Both the position numbers and the translations under genes were made by a program. This document shows positions 10,015 through 19,334 of a DNA stretch of 64,000 nucleotides, piece after piece. The stretch's first letter is position 1. Every line of letters begins with the position of its first letter. The notes beneath the pieces are model-generated. The model did not search any database. It saw nothing but the letters and a program-made list of their open reading frames with translations, and was not told where the DNA came from. The stretch is taken from assembly GCA_022826745.1 (NCBI GenBank), contig JAJDUI010000037.1:124001-188000 (forward strand). Reading direction: 5' to 3'. Source of the DNA: Thermoanaerobaculia bacterium (lineage in GTDB: Bacteria > Acidobacteriota > Thermoanaerobaculia > Multivoradales > Multivoraceae).

Positions 10015-11033
10015 CCGGGGCCTCCTGTTCCTGCCTGTTCCTCGCCGAGCGACCGGAACCAGCGGTCCGTTTCGTCCCAGAGGCGTCGTGACGCCGCTTC
10101 GTCCCGGGCGTCGGGGATGGGCTCGGCCTTGGCGCAGCGTTCATGGTAGTGGCCGCCCTCCAGGTGCGGATCCGATGCGCAGTGGATCGTGGTCTGGGCG
10201 GCCTGCGCCGGCGTCAGGAGGATCAGCGGCGCCAGCGGCGTGGCCAGGCGCTTCATCCGCCTGAGCAACCGTGGTTCGTCCTGCCAGCCGAAGGTCATGT
10301 TCGAGTAGGCAGAGCCCGGATGCAGGGCGGCCGATCTGAGGTTGCCGTCCGCGGCGTAGCGGCGCTGCAGCTCGAACGCATGATGGATCAGCGCCAGCTT
10401 GGACTGGCCGTAGGCGGTCCAGGAGTCCAACCGGTCCGGGGGAGCGAAGAGACGGTCGTTCCTGCCCTTGTCGTGCTGGTGCGACGACACGTTGATCACA
10501 CGCGCGTCGCGGCATCGCCGGCCGGACTCGAGCAGCATCGGCAGCAGCAGGCGCGTCAGGTGGAACGTGCCGAGGTAGTTCGTGCGCCAGTGGATCTCGA
10601 AGCCGTCGGCGGAGACCCTGCGCTCGCGCCAGCGCCAGAGCACGTCGCGGAGGATGCCGGCGTTGTTGATCAGCACGTCCAGGCGGCCGCCGGATGTCTC
10701 GCGGTACCAGGCGGCGAAGTCCGAGACGCTTCGGGCGTCGGCGAGATCGAGGCGGTGGGCCTCGACGTCGCCAGGAAGGTGCCCGGCGTCCCGCAGGTCA
10801 CCCAGCAGGGCCTCCCTGGCGGCGGCGCTGTTGCGCGGGCAGGTGACCGCGATGTCGGCGCCCCAGGCGGCGAGAGTCCTGGCGACCTGGTAGCCGATCG
10901 ATCCGGGCGTCGCGCCGGTGACGATCACCTTTCTGCCCGACATGTCGACCCGGGCGGCCATCGGCTTGCGCGAGCAGAGCTCCCACAGGTGGTGGAAGGC
11001 CTTCGAAACGCCGGATCCTGGTCGGTAGGTCAT
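9981..11033 (-). CDS. Short-chain dehydrogenase/reductase
   Basis: A 350-residue SDR-like oxidoreductase. The ATG at 11033 is preferred because the open frame above it is Arg-rich, antisense-like sequence. The nucleotide-binding turn reads VTGATPGSIG, one residue longer than the usual TGxxxGIG. The NNAG motif is present (LINNAGILRD), and the catalytic site is visible as INVSSHQH followed by YGQSK. Length and the C-terminal region resemble retinol-dehydrogenase-like SDRs that reduce or oxidise hydrophobic alcohols with NAD(P). It precedes the SRPBCC gene with an overlap and follows a second SDR, so a small lipid or isoprenoid-modifying operon is plausible. The substrate is unknown. Confidence 0.85.
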   Translation of the reverse strand: MTYRPGSGVSKAFHHLWELCSRKPMAARVDMSGRKVIVTGATPGSIGYQVARTLAAWGADIAVTCPRNSAAAREALLGDLRDAGHLPGDVEAHRLDLADARSVSDFAAWYRETSGGRLDVLINNAGILRDVLWRWRERRVSADGFEIHWRTNYLGTFHLTRLLLPMLLESGRRCRDARVINVSSHQHDKGRNDRLFAPPDRLDSWTAYGQSKLALIHHAFELQRRYAADGNLRSAALHPGSAYSNMTFGWQDEPRLLRRMKRLATPLAPLILLTPAQAAQTTIHCASDPHLEGGHYHERCAKAEPIPDARDEAASRRLWDETDRWFRSLGEEQAGTGGPGCSSAPSIQSR

Positions 11034-11064
11034 GGTGTTCGCTGGAGCGCGCGCGGCGAAGTGT

Positions 11065-12090
11065 TCAGAGCCGGCGCTTCGCGCCGGATGCCGGCGAGGG
11101 CGCCGGCGCACCCGGTGTCGGCGGCGCCTGCGTCTCGAGCAGCACTTCACTCGCTTCCCACAACCTGGCCCCGTTGGCCGGGTCCGTGGCGTGCTCGGAC
11201 GGGCGCTTCTCGCGCAGCATGTGCAGGTAGATGCCGCTTCGCTGGCCGGCGTCGTCGGCGCAGCAGAGGTAGCTCACTGGCCTGGCGGCCTTCTCCGGCG
11301 TCAGGAAGAAGAGCTTCATCATCGGTGCCACCAGGGGCTTCAGGAACCACGGCGCATCCCGCGCGATGGCGGTGTTGACGGGGCCGGGACAGAGCGAGTG
11401 GACGGCGACATGCCCCTCGCCGTCGCGGTTCAGCCGGCGCGAGAGTTCGGTCGCGTAGGTGCAGACGACGAGCTTGCTCGCGCCGTAGTGCTTGATCCCG
11501 TCCCGGACGCCGTAGTCGGCGAAGGCGCCGAAACGGTCGAAGTCGACCGGTTCGGCGGAGCGGTGGGCGTCCGAGGAGACGAGGATGATGCGGGGCGAAT
11601 CCTCGAGTCTGGCCGCCGGACGTACCGTGCCGTCCCTCAGCCAGCGGTCGACGAGGACGCGGTTGGCCAGAAAGTGGACCGCGAACATGAGCTCGAAGCC
11701 CTGCGGCGTCCGGCGCGCGCGGCGCGGCACGACACCGGCGTTGAGGACGGCGATGTCGATCGTCGTTTCCCGGTCGCTCAGCTCGTCGCAGAGCTGGTGG
11801 ACCGAACGCATGTCGGAGAGGTCGACCCGCAGCATCTCGACCCGGTCGGAGCCGGAGGCGGCCCGGACCTCTTCGCCCGCGTCGGGGTGGCCGCTGCGAC
11901 AGGCCATCAGGACGTGGCCGCCGCGCTTCGCCAAGTCGATGGCGACGGCCTTGCCGAGCCCGCTGTTGGAGCCCGTGACCAGGCAGGTCTTGCCGTCGAT
12001 CCGCACGGAATCGGCAAGAGGCTCGATCTCCGTCGGCTCGGCGGCACGGTCCCTGACCGCCTTGCGCAGGACCTTGAAGAGCCTCTTCAC
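11065..12090 (-). CDS. Short-chain dehydrogenase/reductase, retinol-dehydrogenase-like
   Basis: A 341-residue SDR with canonical motifs: TGSNSGLGK for the dinucleotide, LNAGV for the NNAG position, ILVSSDAH with the catalytic Ser, and YGASK with Tyr and Lys. Overall it resembles retinol dehydrogenase or protochlorophyllide-reductase-like SDRs acting on hydrophobic substrates. The last 17 or so residues (Pro/Ala/Ser-rich, ending SGAKRRL) are encoded by a copy of the dispersed hairpin repeat at 11070-11118, so the original C-terminus has probably been replaced or extended. It is followed 31 bases later by the start of another SDR on the same strand. Confidence 0.87.
   Translation of the reverse strand: MKRLFKVLRKAVRDRAAEPTEIEPLADSVRIDGKTCLVTGSNSGLGKAVAIDLAKRGGHVLMACRSGHPDAGEEVRAASGSDRVEMLRVDLSDMRSVHQLCDELSDRETTIDIAVLNAGVVPRRARRTPQGFELMFAVHFLANRVLVDRWLRDGTVRPAARLEDSPRIILVSSDAHRSAEPVDFDRFGAFADYGVRDGIKHYGASKLVVCTYATELSRRLNRDGEGHVAVHSLCPGPVNTAIARDAPWFLKPLVAPMMKLFFLTPEKAARPVSYLCCADDAGQRSGIYLHMLREKRPSEHATDPANGARLWEASEVLLETQAPPTPGAPAPSPASGAKRRL
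11070..11118 (-). repeat. Dispersed hairpin repeat, copy D (inside SDR 3' end)
   Basis: Read on the minus strand it contains CACCGGGTGCGCCGGCG, one mismatch from the 17-base core shared by four other copies. This is followed by the CCCT-loop hairpin GCCGGCG/CGCCGGC and a GCCGGCG-type hairpin with a CTT/AAG centre. It sits entirely within the last codons of the SDR ending at 11065 and supplies its stop-proximal codons. No transposase is nearby. Confidence 0.75.
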
Positions 12091-12118
12091 GTTTCGGTGT
12101 CTCCTCTGCTCGTTCTAT

Positions 12119-13378
12119 CTACTCGATGGGGATGCCGTGCCGCTGCCGGTAGGCCGCCATGCTGTTCTCGATCGTCTCCCGGGTCAGGCCGAAGCTACCC
12201 GCATCGTAGACGTGGCGTCCGTAGCGATGCTGCACGTTGCGGCTCGCCGTCCGCTCGGCCGCCTGCCTGGCGTCCGGCCCGAAGGGGATGCCCGCCTGCT
12301 CGTAGACCTTCCCCAACTGCTCCATCGGATCGTTGACGAGGTCGTAGTAGGACACGTCGACGAAGCGGCGGGGGTCCGCCGCCGCCCGGGCGCGGGCGGT
12401 CAACTCGACCAGGCGGCGCGTCTTGGCCAGCCAGTGCGAACCGATCTCGTTCGGGTCGACCCGGTCGCTGAACAGGCCGCGGCCATGGGCGACCATGCTG
12501 CAGAAGGAGGGAATCGTCTTCAGGGGGTCGCGGTGCGTCTGCACGATCGTGGCGGTCGGGAAGACCTCGAGAACGACGTCCAGGTACTCCATGTGATGCG
12601 GCGTCTTGAGCACCCAGTTGAGACGCGGGTGCTGCCAGTGCAGGACCTGAAGCAGGGTACGGAACTCCTCGTACGCGCGCGTATGGTCCTGGCCCTCCAG
12701 CCAGCGGGCATAGGTGGGCACGTGCATGGTCGCCTCCGCCGACTGGCTCATGAAGGAAGCGTCGAGCAGCAGGACGTCCTCCTCCGGAGCGTCGTGTTCG
12801 GCGGGATGGACGGCGAAGAAGGCGGGGGCCAGGTAGGCGATTGCCCGCTCCGCGATGAGGCCCTGGCGAATCCGGGCGTGGGGATCGCCCGGCTCCTCAC
12901 GCGGCAGCGGCAACGGGTTCAACCCCTCCCAGGCAGCGACGGCGCGCATCTCGGGGTGGGAAGCGACCAGCCGGTGCAGCGTTGTGGTGCCGGTGCGCTG
13001 CAGGCCGGCGATCACGACGATCCGGCCGAGGTCGATGTCCCGGATCTCCGGTCGCCGGCGGAGGAGCTCCTCGACCCTCAGGCGCGTCGCCAGCGCTCCC
13101 TCGATCCGCCGCCGCTGGATCGTCCGGCCCAGGAGCGTGAGGTCGGCCTCCTCGTTGATCGAGCGGACGAGGACCGACAGGGGTTCGATGAACCACTCGT
13201 CGCCGAAGCTGGACAGGCCGGTTCTCCTTCGGGCCTTCGCGACCATCGAGTCGACGTCGAGTTGCCCGTCGATCCCGACGCGGCGAGCGGCCCGCCCGGC
13301 CGCGTTCAGGAGCGCGACCGGGAGCGGCCGGTAGGGCCGTTCGTAGTCCGTCGGAGTCTCGGCAACCCGCTTCGGCAT
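12119..13378 (-). CDS. Sulfotransferase family protein
   Basis: A 419-residue protein with the PAPS-binding signature of cytosolic-type sulfotransferases. The 5'-phosphosulfate loop GLQRTGTTTLHRLVASHP lies near residues 122-140, and the 3'-phosphate segment THRDPLKTIPSF lies further on. ATG 13378 is chosen because it lies two bases after the stop of the DUF1214 gene and opens into MPKRVAETP. Known members transfer sulfate from PAPS to hydroxyl or amine groups of small molecules or glycans. It forms a two-gene unit with the DUF1214 gene, an arrangement seen again at 47329-49819. The acceptor is unknown. Confidence 0.86.
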   Translation of the reverse strand: MPKRVAETPTDYERPYRPLPVALLNAAGRAARRVGIDGQLDVDSMVAKARRRTGLSSFGDEWFIEPLSVLVRSINEEADLTLLGRTIQRRRIEGALATRLRVEELLRRRPEIRDIDLGRIVVIAGLQRTGTTTLHRLVASHPEMRAVAAWEGLNPLPLPREEPGDPHARIRQGLIAERAIAYLAPAFFAVHPAEHDAPEEDVLLLDASFMSQSAEATMHVPTYARWLEGQDHTRAYEEFRTLLQVLHWQHPRLNWVLKTPHHMEYLDVVLEVFPTATIVQTHRDPLKTIPSFCSMVAHGRGLFSDRVDPNEIGSHWLAKTRRLVELTARARAAADPRRFVDVSYYDLVNDPMEQLGKVYEQAGIPFGPDARQAAERTASRNVQHRYGRHVYDAGSFGLTRETIENSMAAYRQRHGIPIE

Positions 13379-13380
13379 TG

Positions 13381-14574
13381 TCAGCGGCGGCGCGCCGACA
13401 GCTCGGCCAGTTTGACGACCCGGGTCGCCGGCTCGGGGTGCTCTTCGGCCCGGATCCAGCGGAAGGACATCGTGCCCGAGGTGTGGCCGGCGGTGTCGAG
13501 CCAGTTCGGGAGTCCGGGATCCTCGTGGGCCACGATCAGGCGCACCGAACCGTCCGGTTCGTACCGAGCGAGGTGCTTGTTCGTGTGGATCGTGTGGTAG
13601 CGGTAGTCCAGCGACTCCATCCAGTAGTTGTTGAGCTGGAAGTTCCAGTGCTCGCACTCCGGCGGCACAGCCTCGATGACCAGCGCTTCGTCCCCGGCCA
13701 GCCGCCAGTGGGAGTGGTAGTAGGCGATGTTCGGGTCACCTCCGGCCTGGTTCGAGGTCTCCTGGTCGAAGCGGGGAAGTTGGTTCGAGTGCTTCTGGAA
13801 GTCGCGTGCCCACTTCGCGAAAAGCAGCGAGGCGCCGGCGACCAGGGTGCTGGCCGAGCGCAGCCCCTCGTCGATCTGGCCCGGGGTCAGCGGCGAGGGT
13901 CGCTTCTCCTCCGGGGCGCAGTTGATCCGCTCGATCTGCAGTTCGGCCGGGACCTCGGTGCGCCGGTCGAGGAAGGTCTGGCGCACGATGAGCATTCCCG
14001 TGTCGGGCTTCATCGGCAACCAGTTGCCTTCCTGTTCTTCGCAACTGAGAACGAGTTCGAAGCGGCCTTCGCCGTCCATCTCGAGTTCCGCCGCCTCGAC
14101 GTAGCCGGTCGGCGGCAGGCCGCCGCCCTGGCCGTAGTGGCCGGCCTGGGTGCCGAAGCCGAGGTAGGCGACCGTGTTGCGGCGTCCGGTGATCCGGTAC
14201 TCGTACGCACCCGAGAGCGTGGCCGTCAGGTAGTGGTTGTCCGGGTTGTCGGAGCCAAGCTTGACCGTCTCGTTGGCGACCCGGTGAAGCACCGGCGCCC
14301 GAGGGTCGGCGTGCTCGACGAAGGCCATGAGCCCCGCCCGGGCCAGACGGCTCAGGTAGCGGTAGCCCTCCGCCTGGTTGAAGGCGTCACGGGGCGTCCC
14401 CGGGAAGTTCAGCGACGCGCCGGCGGCCTTCAGCGTGTCGCAGAACTCGTCCCAGGAGCGGCCGGCGACGACTCGCTGCGAGGCGACGTCGTCCTCGGAC
14501 TGCCCGCGGAGCTTGCGCATCGCCAGCGAGATCCGGCGCACGAACGCAAGCAGAGCGATGGCGAGCTTCCTCAT
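13381..14574 (-). CDS. DUF1214-domain protein, sulfotransferase partner
   Basis: A 397-residue protein with a basic, weakly hydrophobic N-terminus. The C-terminal third carries the DUF1214 hallmark with NYWMESLDYRYH and DPGLPNWLDTAGH. A paralog at 48533-49819 shares WMESLDY and the DPGxxNWLDTAG block. The function of DUF1214 is not established; its relatives are often found fused with DUF1254. The start of the downstream sulfotransferase lies two bases past this stop, which suggests translational coupling and a joint role. No cofactor motif is visible. Confidence 0.83.
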   Translation of the reverse strand: MRKLAIALLAFVRRISLAMRKLRGQSEDDVASQRVVAGRSWDEFCDTLKAAGASLNFPGTPRDAFNQAEGYRYLSRLARAGLMAFVEHADPRAPVLHRVANETVKLGSDNPDNHYLTATLSGAYEYRITGRRNTVAYLGFGTQAGHYGQGGGLPPTGYVEAAELEMDGEGRFELVLSCEEQEGNWLPMKPDTGMLIVRQTFLDRRTEVPAELQIERINCAPEEKRPSPLTPGQIDEGLRSASTLVAGASLLFAKWARDFQKHSNQLPRFDQETSNQAGGDPNIAYYHSHWRLAGDEALVIEAVPPECEHWNFQLNNYWMESLDYRYHTIHTNKHLARYEPDGSVRLIVAHEDPGLPNWLDTAGHTSGTMSFRWIRAEEHPEPATRVVKLAELSARRR

Positions 14575-14726
14575 GGTTGGGCTGTGCCTCCCTTCTTGCG
14601 GCAGCGCTTCCCCTGCTCATGGCTGGCAATCGCTCAACTGTCGCTTTTCCCTTCGCGCGCGTCGCGAGATTGCCACAAGAACTGGGTACGCTGCCGCCTG
14701 GATTTCCGGATTCCGTGTTCGCGCGC

Positions 14727-15317
14727 CTACCGATCGATGAAGCGATTCAGTGCCCGTTGGCACGCTCCTCGTGCGAGACAACGGTCAGCATACGCCTCCA
14801 GTACGGTCGAGCCCGGGAGTGTTCCTTCCGACCGCATCGTCAGGGCGCTGCTGCCGAGCATGATGTCCGCGGCAGTGAAGCGGTCGCCCAGGATCCAGTC
14901 GTTGCCGGACAGACCCCGCTCCCACGTATCGACCATCTTCTCGAAGTTCCCCCAGCCGTTGACTCTGGGGACGCTGAGTCGCCCGGCCTCCTTTTCTGCG
15001 GTTGCGGGCTCGATCGCGCCGGGAGAAAAGAACATCCACTGCAGGTAGAGACCACGGTCCGGCTCGTCCCGTGCCGGCGCGAGCCGGCCCGGGGCGTAGC
15101 GATCGGCGAGATACATGCAGATCGCGGCCGAGTCCCACATCCGGACGTCTCCGTCCCGAAGTGCCGGCACCTTGCCCATCGGGCTTGCTGCCAGGAGTTC
15201 GGAACTTCGCTCGGGAGCGCTCAGGTCGACTGGCACCCTCTCGTAGTCGAGGCCCGCCTCTTCGAGCATCCAGACGGCCCGGAAGGCGCGAGTCCCCGGA
15301 CCCCAGTAGAGCTTCAC
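14727..15317 (-). CDS. Glutathione S-transferase family protein
   Basis: A 196-residue GST-like protein. I start it at GTG 15317, which has a GGAGG ribosome-binding site about six bases upstream and yields VKLYWGPGTRAFRAVWML. The longer frame adds a low-complexity leader. The N-terminal thioredoxin-like half has KVPALRDGDVRMWDSAAICMYLA, which includes the cis-Pro and the Ser that binds glutathione in this family. The helical half has LGDRFTAADIML. It is a tandem paralog of the gene at 15352-16125, separated by 34 bases. The substrate is unknown; conjugation or isomerisation of hydrophobic electrophiles is typical of the family. Confidence 0.84.
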   Translation of the reverse strand: MKLYWGPGTRAFRAVWMLEEAGLDYERVPVDLSAPERSSELLAASPMGKVPALRDGDVRMWDSAAICMYLADRYAPGRLAPARDEPDRGLYLQWMFFSPGAIEPATAEKEAGRLSVPRVNGWGNFEKMVDTWERGLSGNDWILGDRFTAADIMLGSSALTMRSEGTLPGSTVLEAYADRCLARGACQRALNRFIDR

Positions 15318-15351
15318 GATCGGTACCTCCGCGTCCCGTACACGAGCGACG

Positions 15352-16125
15352 TCACTCCTTCTCGCCGGGCCGGCGTAGCCAGTCGAGCAGCCGATATGTC
15401 GGTTTGCGCGCCCAGGCAAGGGATGCGGCGGCGCTCATCGCGAGGGCCTGCGCCCGCGCCGGGAGACTCTTCGGCCCTGCCCTGTCTACCGCCAGCGCCC
15501 GCTGAAACGCCTCGCGCCGTTGGCAGCGGGCGATGTAGTCCGAGAGGGCCGGATGGCCGCGGAACAGCTTGAACCGCTTGCAGAGCACGCCGGTGGCGCC
15601 GAGTGTGACATCGGCCGCGGTGAAGCGGTCTCCCAGGATCCAGGGTCCGTCTCCCAGGCCCTGCTCCCACGCCCTGATCATGCGGCCGAAGTCCCCCCAA
15701 CCGTTGGTGCGCGGGTCTCCCGCGCTCCCACCGAACATCTCCGTCACCGCGGGCTCGATGACTCCCGGCGCGAAGATCATCCACTGCAGAAAGCGGCCGC
15801 GGTCGGGGTCGTCGAAGCCCGGCGCGAAAGTGCCTCGTCCGTAGCGGTCCGCCAGGTACAGGCAGATCGCCGACGAATCGCACATTCGCACGTCGCCGTC
15901 CTCGAGGCCGGGCACCTTGCCCATCGGGCTCACCGCGAGGAGTTCGTCGCTGCGCCGCGGCCTGAAGACATCGACGTGGACCGTCTCGTAGTCCAGGCCC
16001 AACTCCTCGAGCATCCAGACCACGCGGTTCGCCCGCGTGTTCGGGCACCAGTAGAGCTTCAGTCGCCGGGCGCTCGCCACTTCGGAGGCCAATACTGTCA
16101 CCTGCCGCGCCTGTCCGGCGGGCAC
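15352..16125 (-). CDS. Glutathione S-transferase family protein
   Basis: A protein of up to 257 residues and a paralog of its downstream neighbour (shared KLYW, WMLEE.GLDYE, SPMGKVP and AICxYLADRYG). The thioredoxin-like half ends near KVPGLEDGDVRMCDSSAICLYLA, and the helical half has ILGDRFTAADVTLG. A C-terminal extension of about 45 residues, basic and Ala-rich (RAQALAMSAAASLAWARK), is absent from the sister gene. The start is uncertain: GTG 16125 is the furthest upstream, but a TTG at 16092 preceded by AGGTGA would bring the N-terminus closer to the family. It is divergent from the RND permease gene, with only 35 bases between them for two promoters. Confidence 0.82.
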   Translation of the reverse strand: MPAGQARQVTVLASEVASARRLKLYWCPNTRANRVVWMLEELGLDYETVHVDVFRPRRSDELLAVSPMGKVPGLEDGDVRMCDSSAICLYLADRYGRGTFAPGFDDPDRGRFLQWMIFAPGVIEPAVTEMFGGSAGDPRTNGWGDFGRMIRAWEQGLGDGPWILGDRFTAADVTLGATGVLCKRFKLFRGHPALSDYIARCQRREAFQRALAVDRAGPKSLPARAQALAMSAAASLAWARKPTYRLLDWLRRPGEKE

Positions 16126-16160
16126 CCCCGCCAGCGCGCCAGGCGGTGCTTCGAGAAGGC

Positions 16161-19100
16161 ATGAGCGCTGCCACCGGCGGGGCCCGCGGCCCGATCGACT
16201 ACATGGTCCGCAACGGCGTTGCGGCCAACCTGCTCATGGTGCTCATCGCGGCGATGGGGGTCGTCGGGCTGACCGGCATCGTGCAGGAGGCGTTCCCGGT
16301 GCTGCCGCTGGATGCCGTCGAGGTACTCGTCGAGTATCCCGGCGCCACGCCGAACGACGTGGAACAGTCGATCGTCCTGGCGGTCGAGGAGCGGGTCGGC
16401 GCCTTCGACTGGGTCAGCGAGATGTCGGCGGTTGCCGCGGAAGGCCTCGCGTCCGTCATCGTCCGGTTGAAGACCGGCACCGACGCCGGCGAGGCCCTGA
16501 GCGACGTCGAAGCCGCCGTCGACACGATCCGCACGCTCCCGGCCCGGGCCGAGCGCCCCGAGGTCCGGGTGATGACGAGTCGCCAGAGCGTGATCCGGCT
16601 CGTCCTCTACGGCAACGTCTCCGAACGCGCCCTCAAGGAACTGGCGTACCGCACCGAGGACGAGATCGCGAGGCTGCCTGCCGTTTCCTCGGTGGAGACG
16701 ACCGGAGTGCGGCCGTACGAGATCCTGATCGAGACGCCGCTCCACCGGCTGCAAGCCCTCGGCCTCACCGTGGAAGACGTAGCCGCCGCGGTCCGCCGCG
16801 ACTCGCTCGACCTGTCGGCCGGCCGCGTCGACACCCGCGAGGGCACGGTGCGGGTGCGTACGGTCGGCCGGAACCTCAGCCAGCAGGACTTCGAGGAGAT
16901 CGTCATCCTGCAGACCGCGGACGGGACGATGGTGCGCCTCGTCGACGTGGCCGACGTGCGGGACGGCTTCCGGGAGGTGGACACGCTCGCGCGCTACGAC
17001 GGACTCCCGGCCGCATTCGTCGACGTGCACCGGTCGGCGGGGGAACAGGTTCTGGATGTCGCGGCCGCAGTCGCGGCCTACGTCGAAGAACGGCTGGCGC
17101 CCTCGCTCCCAGCCGGCGTGTCGGCCGCCGTGTGGAGCAACGACGCGGAGGTCTACGGAGACCGCTTCCGCATCCTGCGCGACAACGGCCTGCTCGGTCT
17201 GGTCCTCGTGCTCGTCGTGCTGGCGCTGTTCCTGGAGGTCCGGACCGCCGCGTGGGCCGTCGCCGGCATGGCCGTCTCGTTCGCCGGCGCGCTGGCGGCC
17301 GCCTGGTTGCTGGACGTCTCTCTCAACACCAGCTCCCTGCTCGGCTTCATCCTCGTCGTCGGCTTGCTCGTCGACGACGCGGTCGTGGTCGCCGAGCATG
17401 TGGACGCCGAGCGATCCGGCGGCCTCCCGGCGATGGAGGCCGCGATCACGGGCGCCCGTCGGATCGCGAGACCGCTGGTCTTCGCCGTGATGACGACAGT
17501 GGTCGCCTTTCTTCCCCTGCTCTTCGTGCCCGGACCCGCCGGAAGGCTGATGCAGGGCGTGGCGATCATCCTGATCGCCGCGCTCGTCGTCTCCCTGGTC
17601 GAGTCGTTGTTTGTCCTGCCGGGCCATCTGGCCCGGCTTCCCGGACCTCGACCGTCGCCCGCCCGATCGGCGCAGCGGATCCTCCCGGCGGTCCGGGGCA
17701 TCGCGGCGCGGCAGTTGGCGCGCTTCGTGGAGGGACCGCTGGACCGCTCGTTGCGCCTGTCCACCCGGCATCCGCTGCTGGTGATCTCCGGCGGAATCGC
17801 GGTGGTCGTGCTCACCGCCTCCCTGGTTCCGGCCGGGTTCGTCGACGTGGCCTTCCTGCCGCCGGTGGACAGCGACATCGTGACCGCCACGCTGGAGATG
17901 CCGGAGGGAACGCCGCCCCGGGTCACCGGCGAGGCCGCTCGCAGCCTGGAGGCCGCTGGCCTGCGGGCCCTGGAGCGCTTCGAGGCGGACCAGGGGCCGG
18001 CCACCGGGAGTCCGGTTGCCGGGGTCCTCCGGACGATCGGCATGCCGCCGCGGCAGTACGGCGGCGTCGCCGCCGCGGAAGCGAGTCTTCAGCCGCCGGC
18101 CAACCGCGCCACCGTCGAGATCAAGCTGGCGCCGGACGGCCGGCGACGCGTATCCGCCGATGCCTTCGTTGAGGCTTGGCGCGAAGAGGCAGCAGGTCTG
18201 AAGGGAGCCGCAAGCCTCGTGATCAGCGCGGCGCTTCTCGACCTGGGACCGCCGATATCGATCGATCTCTCGCACCCGGATCCCGACCGTCTCGGTCAAG
18301 TCGGCGAGGCGGTGACCGGCCGTCTTCGCGGGTTCGAGGGCGTCCACACCGTGCGCTCGAACCGCGCCGCGGGCGTACCCGAGATCCAGCTCGCGCTGCG
18401 GCCGGAGGCCCGTACGCTCGGTCTCACCCTGGACGACCTGGCCCGCCAGGTGCGGGGGGCGTTCTTCGGTGAAGAGGCGCTCCGGGTATGGCGCGGCCGG
18501 GAAGACGTTCGCGTGCGGGTGCTTCTGCCTGCGGCGGAACGCGACGCGATCGACGACGTGGAGTCGTACCCGGTCCGGCTGCCCGGAGGCGACTTCGTCC
18601 CGCTGAGCCGGGTCGCCAGGGCGAACCTGGCCCGGTCGCCTCCGCTGGTCCAACGGCACGAGGGCCGGCGGGTCCTGACCGTGACCGCCGCCGTGGATAC
18701 CGGCACAACGAACGCCGGCGCGATCCACGATCGGCTGGCGCGCGAGGTTCTGCCGGACCTCGCCGCCGCCGAGCCGGGAATGACCTGGAAGTTCGGCGGC
18801 CAGCGTCGGGAACAGGTGGAGTCGTTCCAGGTTCTGCTGGGCGGCCTGCTGGTCGCCCTGGTCGTGATCTACGCGCTGCTGGCGGCGCCCCTGGGCTCGT
18901 ACGGCAGACCGTTGCTGATCATGGCGATCGTCCCGTTCGGGATGGTCGGCGCGGTCCTGGGCCACTGGATCGTGGGCGTCAGCCTGAGCGCGCAGTCGCT
19001 CCTCGGCATGCTGGGACTCTCCGGCGTCGTCGTGAACGACTCGCTGCTGATGGTCGACTTCATCGACGAGCGGCTGCGACGCGGCATGCCGGCCGCGCAG

Positions 19101-19334
19101 GCGATCGTTGACGGCGCGAAGGCCCGCTTCCGGCCGATCTTCCTGACCTCCCTGACCACGTTTCTCGGCTTCGCGCCGCTGATCTTCGAGCGCAGCCCGC
19201 AGGCGCGGATCCTCGTGCCGCCGGCCGTCTCCCTGGGGTTCGGCCTCGTGTTCGCGACCGCGATTCTCATGCTGATCCTGCCCGCGTTCGCCTCCGTGGC
19301 GTTCCGTGCGGCGGGGACTGGAGTGCCGCCATGA
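16161..19334 (+). CDS. RND-family efflux permease (HAE1/AcrB-like)
   Basis: A protein of about 1057 residues. ATG 16161 is chosen over an upstream GTG because GAGAAGG precedes it. The topology is RND-like: a first membrane segment after NGVAANLLMVLI, a periplasmic porter domain, membrane segments 2-6 with the intramembrane acidic pair in LLVDDAVVVAEH, a second large periplasmic domain, and segments 8-12 with GVVVNDSLLMVDFIDE. Such pumps use the proton gradient to export hydrophobic compounds and normally need a membrane-fusion protein and an outer-membrane channel. Neither is encoded in this window. The stop overlaps the P450 start (ATGA), which suggests that pump and oxidase are made together. 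Confidence 0.9.
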   Translation: MSAATGGARGPIDYMVRNGVAANLLMVLIAAMGVVGLTGIVQEAFPVLPLDAVEVLVEYPGATPNDVEQSIVLAVEERVGAFDWVSEMSAVAAEGLASVIVRLKTGTDAGEALSDVEAAVDTIRTLPARAERPEVRVMTSRQSVIRLVLYGNVSERALKELAYRTEDEIARLPAVSSVETTGVRPYEILIETPLHRLQALGLTVEDVAAAVRRDSLDLSAGRVDTREGTVRVRTVGRNLSQQDFEEIVILQTADGTMVRLVDVADVRDGFREVDTLARYDGLPAAFVDVHRSAGEQVLDVAAAVAAYVEERLAPSLPAGVSAAVWSNDAEVYGDRFRILRDNGLLGLVLVLVVLALFLEVRTAAWAVAGMAVSFAGALAAAWLLDVSLNTSSLLGFILVVGLLVDDAVVVAEHVDAERSGGLPAMEAAITGARRIARPLVFAVMTTVVAFLPLLFVPGPAGRLMQGVAIILIAALVVSLVESLFVLPGHLARLPGPRPSPARSAQRILPAVRGIAARQLARFVEGPLDRSLRLSTRHPLLVISGGIAVVVLTASLVPAGFVDVAFLPPVDSDIVTATLEMPEGTPPRVTGEAARSLEAAGLRALERFEADQGPATGSPVAGVLRTIGMPPRQYGGVAAAEASLQPPANRATVEIKLAPDGRRRVSADAFVEAWREEAAGLKGAASLVISAALLDLGPPISIDLSHPDPDRLGQVGEAVTGRLRGFEGVHTVRSNRAAGVPEIQLALRPEARTLGLTLDDLARQVRGAFFGEEALRVWRGREDVRVRVLLPAAERDAIDDVESYPVRLPGGDFVPLSRVARANLARSPPLVQRHEGRRVLTVTAAVDTGTTNAGAIHDRLAREVLPDLAAAEPGMTWKFGGQRREQVESFQVLLGGLLVALVVIYALLAAPLGSYGRPLLIMAIVPFGMVGAVLGHWIVGVSLSAQSLLGMLGLSGVVVNDSLLMVDFIDERLRRGMPAAQAIVDGAKARFRPIFLTSLTTFLGFAPLIFERSPQARILVPPAVSLGFGLVFATAILMLILPAFASVAFRAAGTGVPP

